In this document: positions 16,262 to 17,553 of the stretch, one piece after another
Layout of the letters: each line of letters starts with the position of its first letter
Numbering within the stretch: position 1 is the stretch's first letter
DNA from: Patescibacteria group bacterium
Lineage (GTDB): Bacteria > Patescibacteriota > Microgenomatia > UBA10105
Direction of reading: 5' to 3'
Assembly: GCA_003524845.1 (NCBI GenBank)
Contig: DQGR01000092.1
Span: 1-17,553, forward strand
Length of the DNA stretch: 17,553 nt
Notes under the pieces: model-generated
The model's database searches: none
Seen by the model: the letters and a program-made list of their open reading frames with translations, nothing else
What the model was told of the DNA's origin: nothing
Made by a program: the position numbers and the translations under genes

Positions 16262-17553
16262 ATGAAGAAGATTATTATCTTAGTAATACTGTCTTTTATA
16301 TTACTTGCTTCTTATTCCCCTGTTTATGCTGCACGCACGCCTACAACCGACTGGTATAAGGACGGCGATAGTGATTGTGCTGATAATGGTGGAACTAATC
16401 AAGGATGTTTTCTTTTACAATTCTTTTACGTAACAGGGCGAGCTGTTTCCGATGTTACGATGGGTATGGATACAGCTTATTTTGACCCTAATGGCATTGC
16501 CTATAAAAGCAGTATCTTAGGCCGTGTCAATGATGGCATTGCTTTAGCATATGCACAACCACCCGCAAGCACTGGTGAATATATTGCTTACCTTAGTAAT
16601 AAAGCTGGTATTGTCCACCCAGCCTATGCGCAGGGCATTGGCTTTTCCGGCCTTTCCCCAATCATTGACATATGGCGGGCATTTCGTAATATTGCCTATG
16701 GATTTTTGATACTGATAATGGTTGTAGTTGGCTTTATGATTCTTTTTCGCTGGAAAATTGATCCGCGAACGGTAATTACAATTCAAAGTGCGTTACCTAA
16801 AATTGTGGTGACTTTAATTTTAATAACATTTTCCTATGCAATAGTGGGGTTAATGATTGATGTAATGTATCTTGCTATTTATGTCAGTATTTTTGCATTA
16901 GGAAAAGCTGGACCAGGAAATCTGGATATAGTTCAAAACTTTACCGGAGGTGGGTTACCAAACCTTTTCAGCGCTGTATTTCAAACCGGAATAAATGGCG
17001 TAGATGATATTGTGAATTTTCTTATTGGAACTAATCCAGCACTCGTTATGGGATTAGGTGCTGCTATAGGTTCAGCTGCTGGCTTGGTAATAGGTGGGCT
17101 TGTCGGTCTGTTTATAGGAGTTGGTATAGGCGGAGCAGCAGGCGCTATATTACCTCAAGTTATAGTAGGAGCTATTGTGGCCATCGCTCTGGTTATTTTA
17201 TTTTTCCGAATTTTTTTCTTGCTATTATCAGCATGGGTTCAGGTATTCATCTCACTTATTTTTGGCCCACTTCAACTAATGCTGGGGGCAATTCCTGGTG
17301 TCAATTCCTTTAGTGGATGGTTTAAGAATTTAGTAGCAAATTTAGCAGTTTTTCCAATTACTATGTTGCTACTGTTGGTAGGAGCGTTTTTGACTGAATC
17401 GGGAAACGGGGGGAAACTTTGGACTCCGCCTGGAATATCTGGATTTGGTGGATCGCCTCAAGGAGCAGGAGTCGCTGGACTGATAGGTTTAGGAGTTCTG
17501 ATCGTCATTCCTTCTATCGCCAATGGATTCAAACAAACAATTAAAGCGACCTC
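16262..17553 (+). CDS. VirB6/TrbL-like type IV secretion membrane protein, N-terminal part
   Basis: 430 residues are visible and the frame is open to the window end. A signal peptide (about 1-23, MKKIIILVIL...VYA) is followed by an exported region (about 24-140, DWYKDGDSDCADNGGTNQGC with two cysteines). At least six hydrophobic segments follow, including AYGFLILIMVVVGFMILF, VTLILITFSYAIVGLMIDVM, a Gly/Ala-rich segment (VMGLGAAIGSAAGLVIGGLV) and AIVAIALVILFFRIFFLLLS. The conserved-looking WVQVFISLIFGPLQLMLGAI and SFSGWFKNLVANL resemble TrbL/VirB6 channel proteins, which form the inner-membrane platform of type IV secretion systems. With the pilins upstream it supports a secretion or conjugation apparatus. 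The C-terminus is missing, so the family call is by topology and context. Confidence 0.8.
   Translation, partial: MKKIIILVILSFILLASYSPVYAARTPTTDWYKDGDSDCADNGGTNQGCFLLQFFYVTGRAVSDVTMGMDTAYFDPNGIAYKSSILGRVNDGIALAYAQPPASTGEYIAYLSNKAGIVHPAYAQGIGFSGLSPIIDIWRAFRNIAYGFLILIMVVVGFMILFRWKIDPRTVITIQSALPKIVVTLILITFSYAIVGLMIDVMYLAIYVSIFALGKAGPGNLDIVQNFTGGGLPNLFSAVFQTGINGVDDIVNFLIGTNPALVMGLGAAIGSAAGLVIGGLVGLFIGVGIGGAAGAILPQVIVGAIVAIALVILFFRIFFLLLSAWVQVFISLIFGPLQLMLGAIPGVNSFSGWFKNLVANLAVFPITMLLLLVGAFLTESGNGGKLWTPPGISGFGGSPQGAGVAGLIGLGVLIVIPSIANGFKQTIKAT

Noticed and set aside
1..17553. UGA recoded as glycine, as in some CPR lineages
   Set aside because: Several genes (PIN toxin at 10279, mazF, pilin 6) end naturally at TGA before the next start, and no frame needs read-through.

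Overview
The window looks like a chromosomal piece of a Candidate Phyla Radiation bacterium (Patescibacteria), most plausibly from the Microgenomates side. This is inferred from gene content, not from a marker gene. The clues are a complete archaeal-style upper mevalonate pathway beside bacterial genes (ECF sigma factor, bacterial -10/-35 promoters), a run of small VirB2/TrbC-like type IV secretion pilins with a VirB6/TrbL-like protein, many toxin-antitoxin pairs, tiny membrane proteins, weak or absent Shine-Dalgarno sites, and intergenic DNA full of palindromic repeats. TGA is used as a stop, which argues against the Gracilibacteria/SR1 code.

Left part (1-7237, all on the minus strand). Reading in the direction of transcription: an ECF sigma factor, a 77-aa membrane protein, a Yip1-like membrane protein, HMG-CoA reductase, HMG-CoA synthase, acetoacetyl-CoA thiolase, a DUF35 OB-fold protein, a 75-aa unknown, a mevalonate-kinase-like GHMP kinase and a second mevalonate kinase that leaves the window. 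Thiolase, synthase and DUF35 match the set known to form one complex in archaea. They make HMG-CoA from acetyl-CoA, the reductase makes mevalonate, and the kinases start its conversion to isoprenoid precursors. Later steps (phosphomevalonate kinase, decarboxylase, isomerase) are not visible.

Middle (7238-7979). No convincing gene. It holds inverted octamer arrays, palindromic elements, a well-formed promoter followed by a foldable segment that may be a small RNA, and a heptamer array.

Right part (7980-17553, mostly plus strand). First come two tiny membrane proteins and an overlapping pair of unknown membrane/secreted proteins with a Pro/Thr-rich linker. Then six pilin paralogues sharing a G-G-x3-[ST/A]-x-G-D motif are interleaved with four small modules: antitoxin plus PIN toxin, MazEF on the opposite strand, VapBC, and a DUF5678 gene overlapping a retropepsin-like protease gene. 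The segment ends in a VirB6/TrbL-like protein that runs off the window.

Most unusual features: (1) a dispersed palindromic element sits in frame inside mevalonate kinase, and another short repeat sits in HMG-CoA reductase; (2) degenerate 7-bp tandem repeats with different unit sequences encode the signal peptides of four pilins, form the C-terminal tail of the thiolase, and recur between genes; (3) several genes have a -10 box only 6-9 nt before the ATG, implying leaderless mRNAs; (4) the DUF5678/retropepsin pair occupies a slot like those of the toxin-antitoxin modules; (5) the DUF35 protein lacks its usual zinc ribbon.
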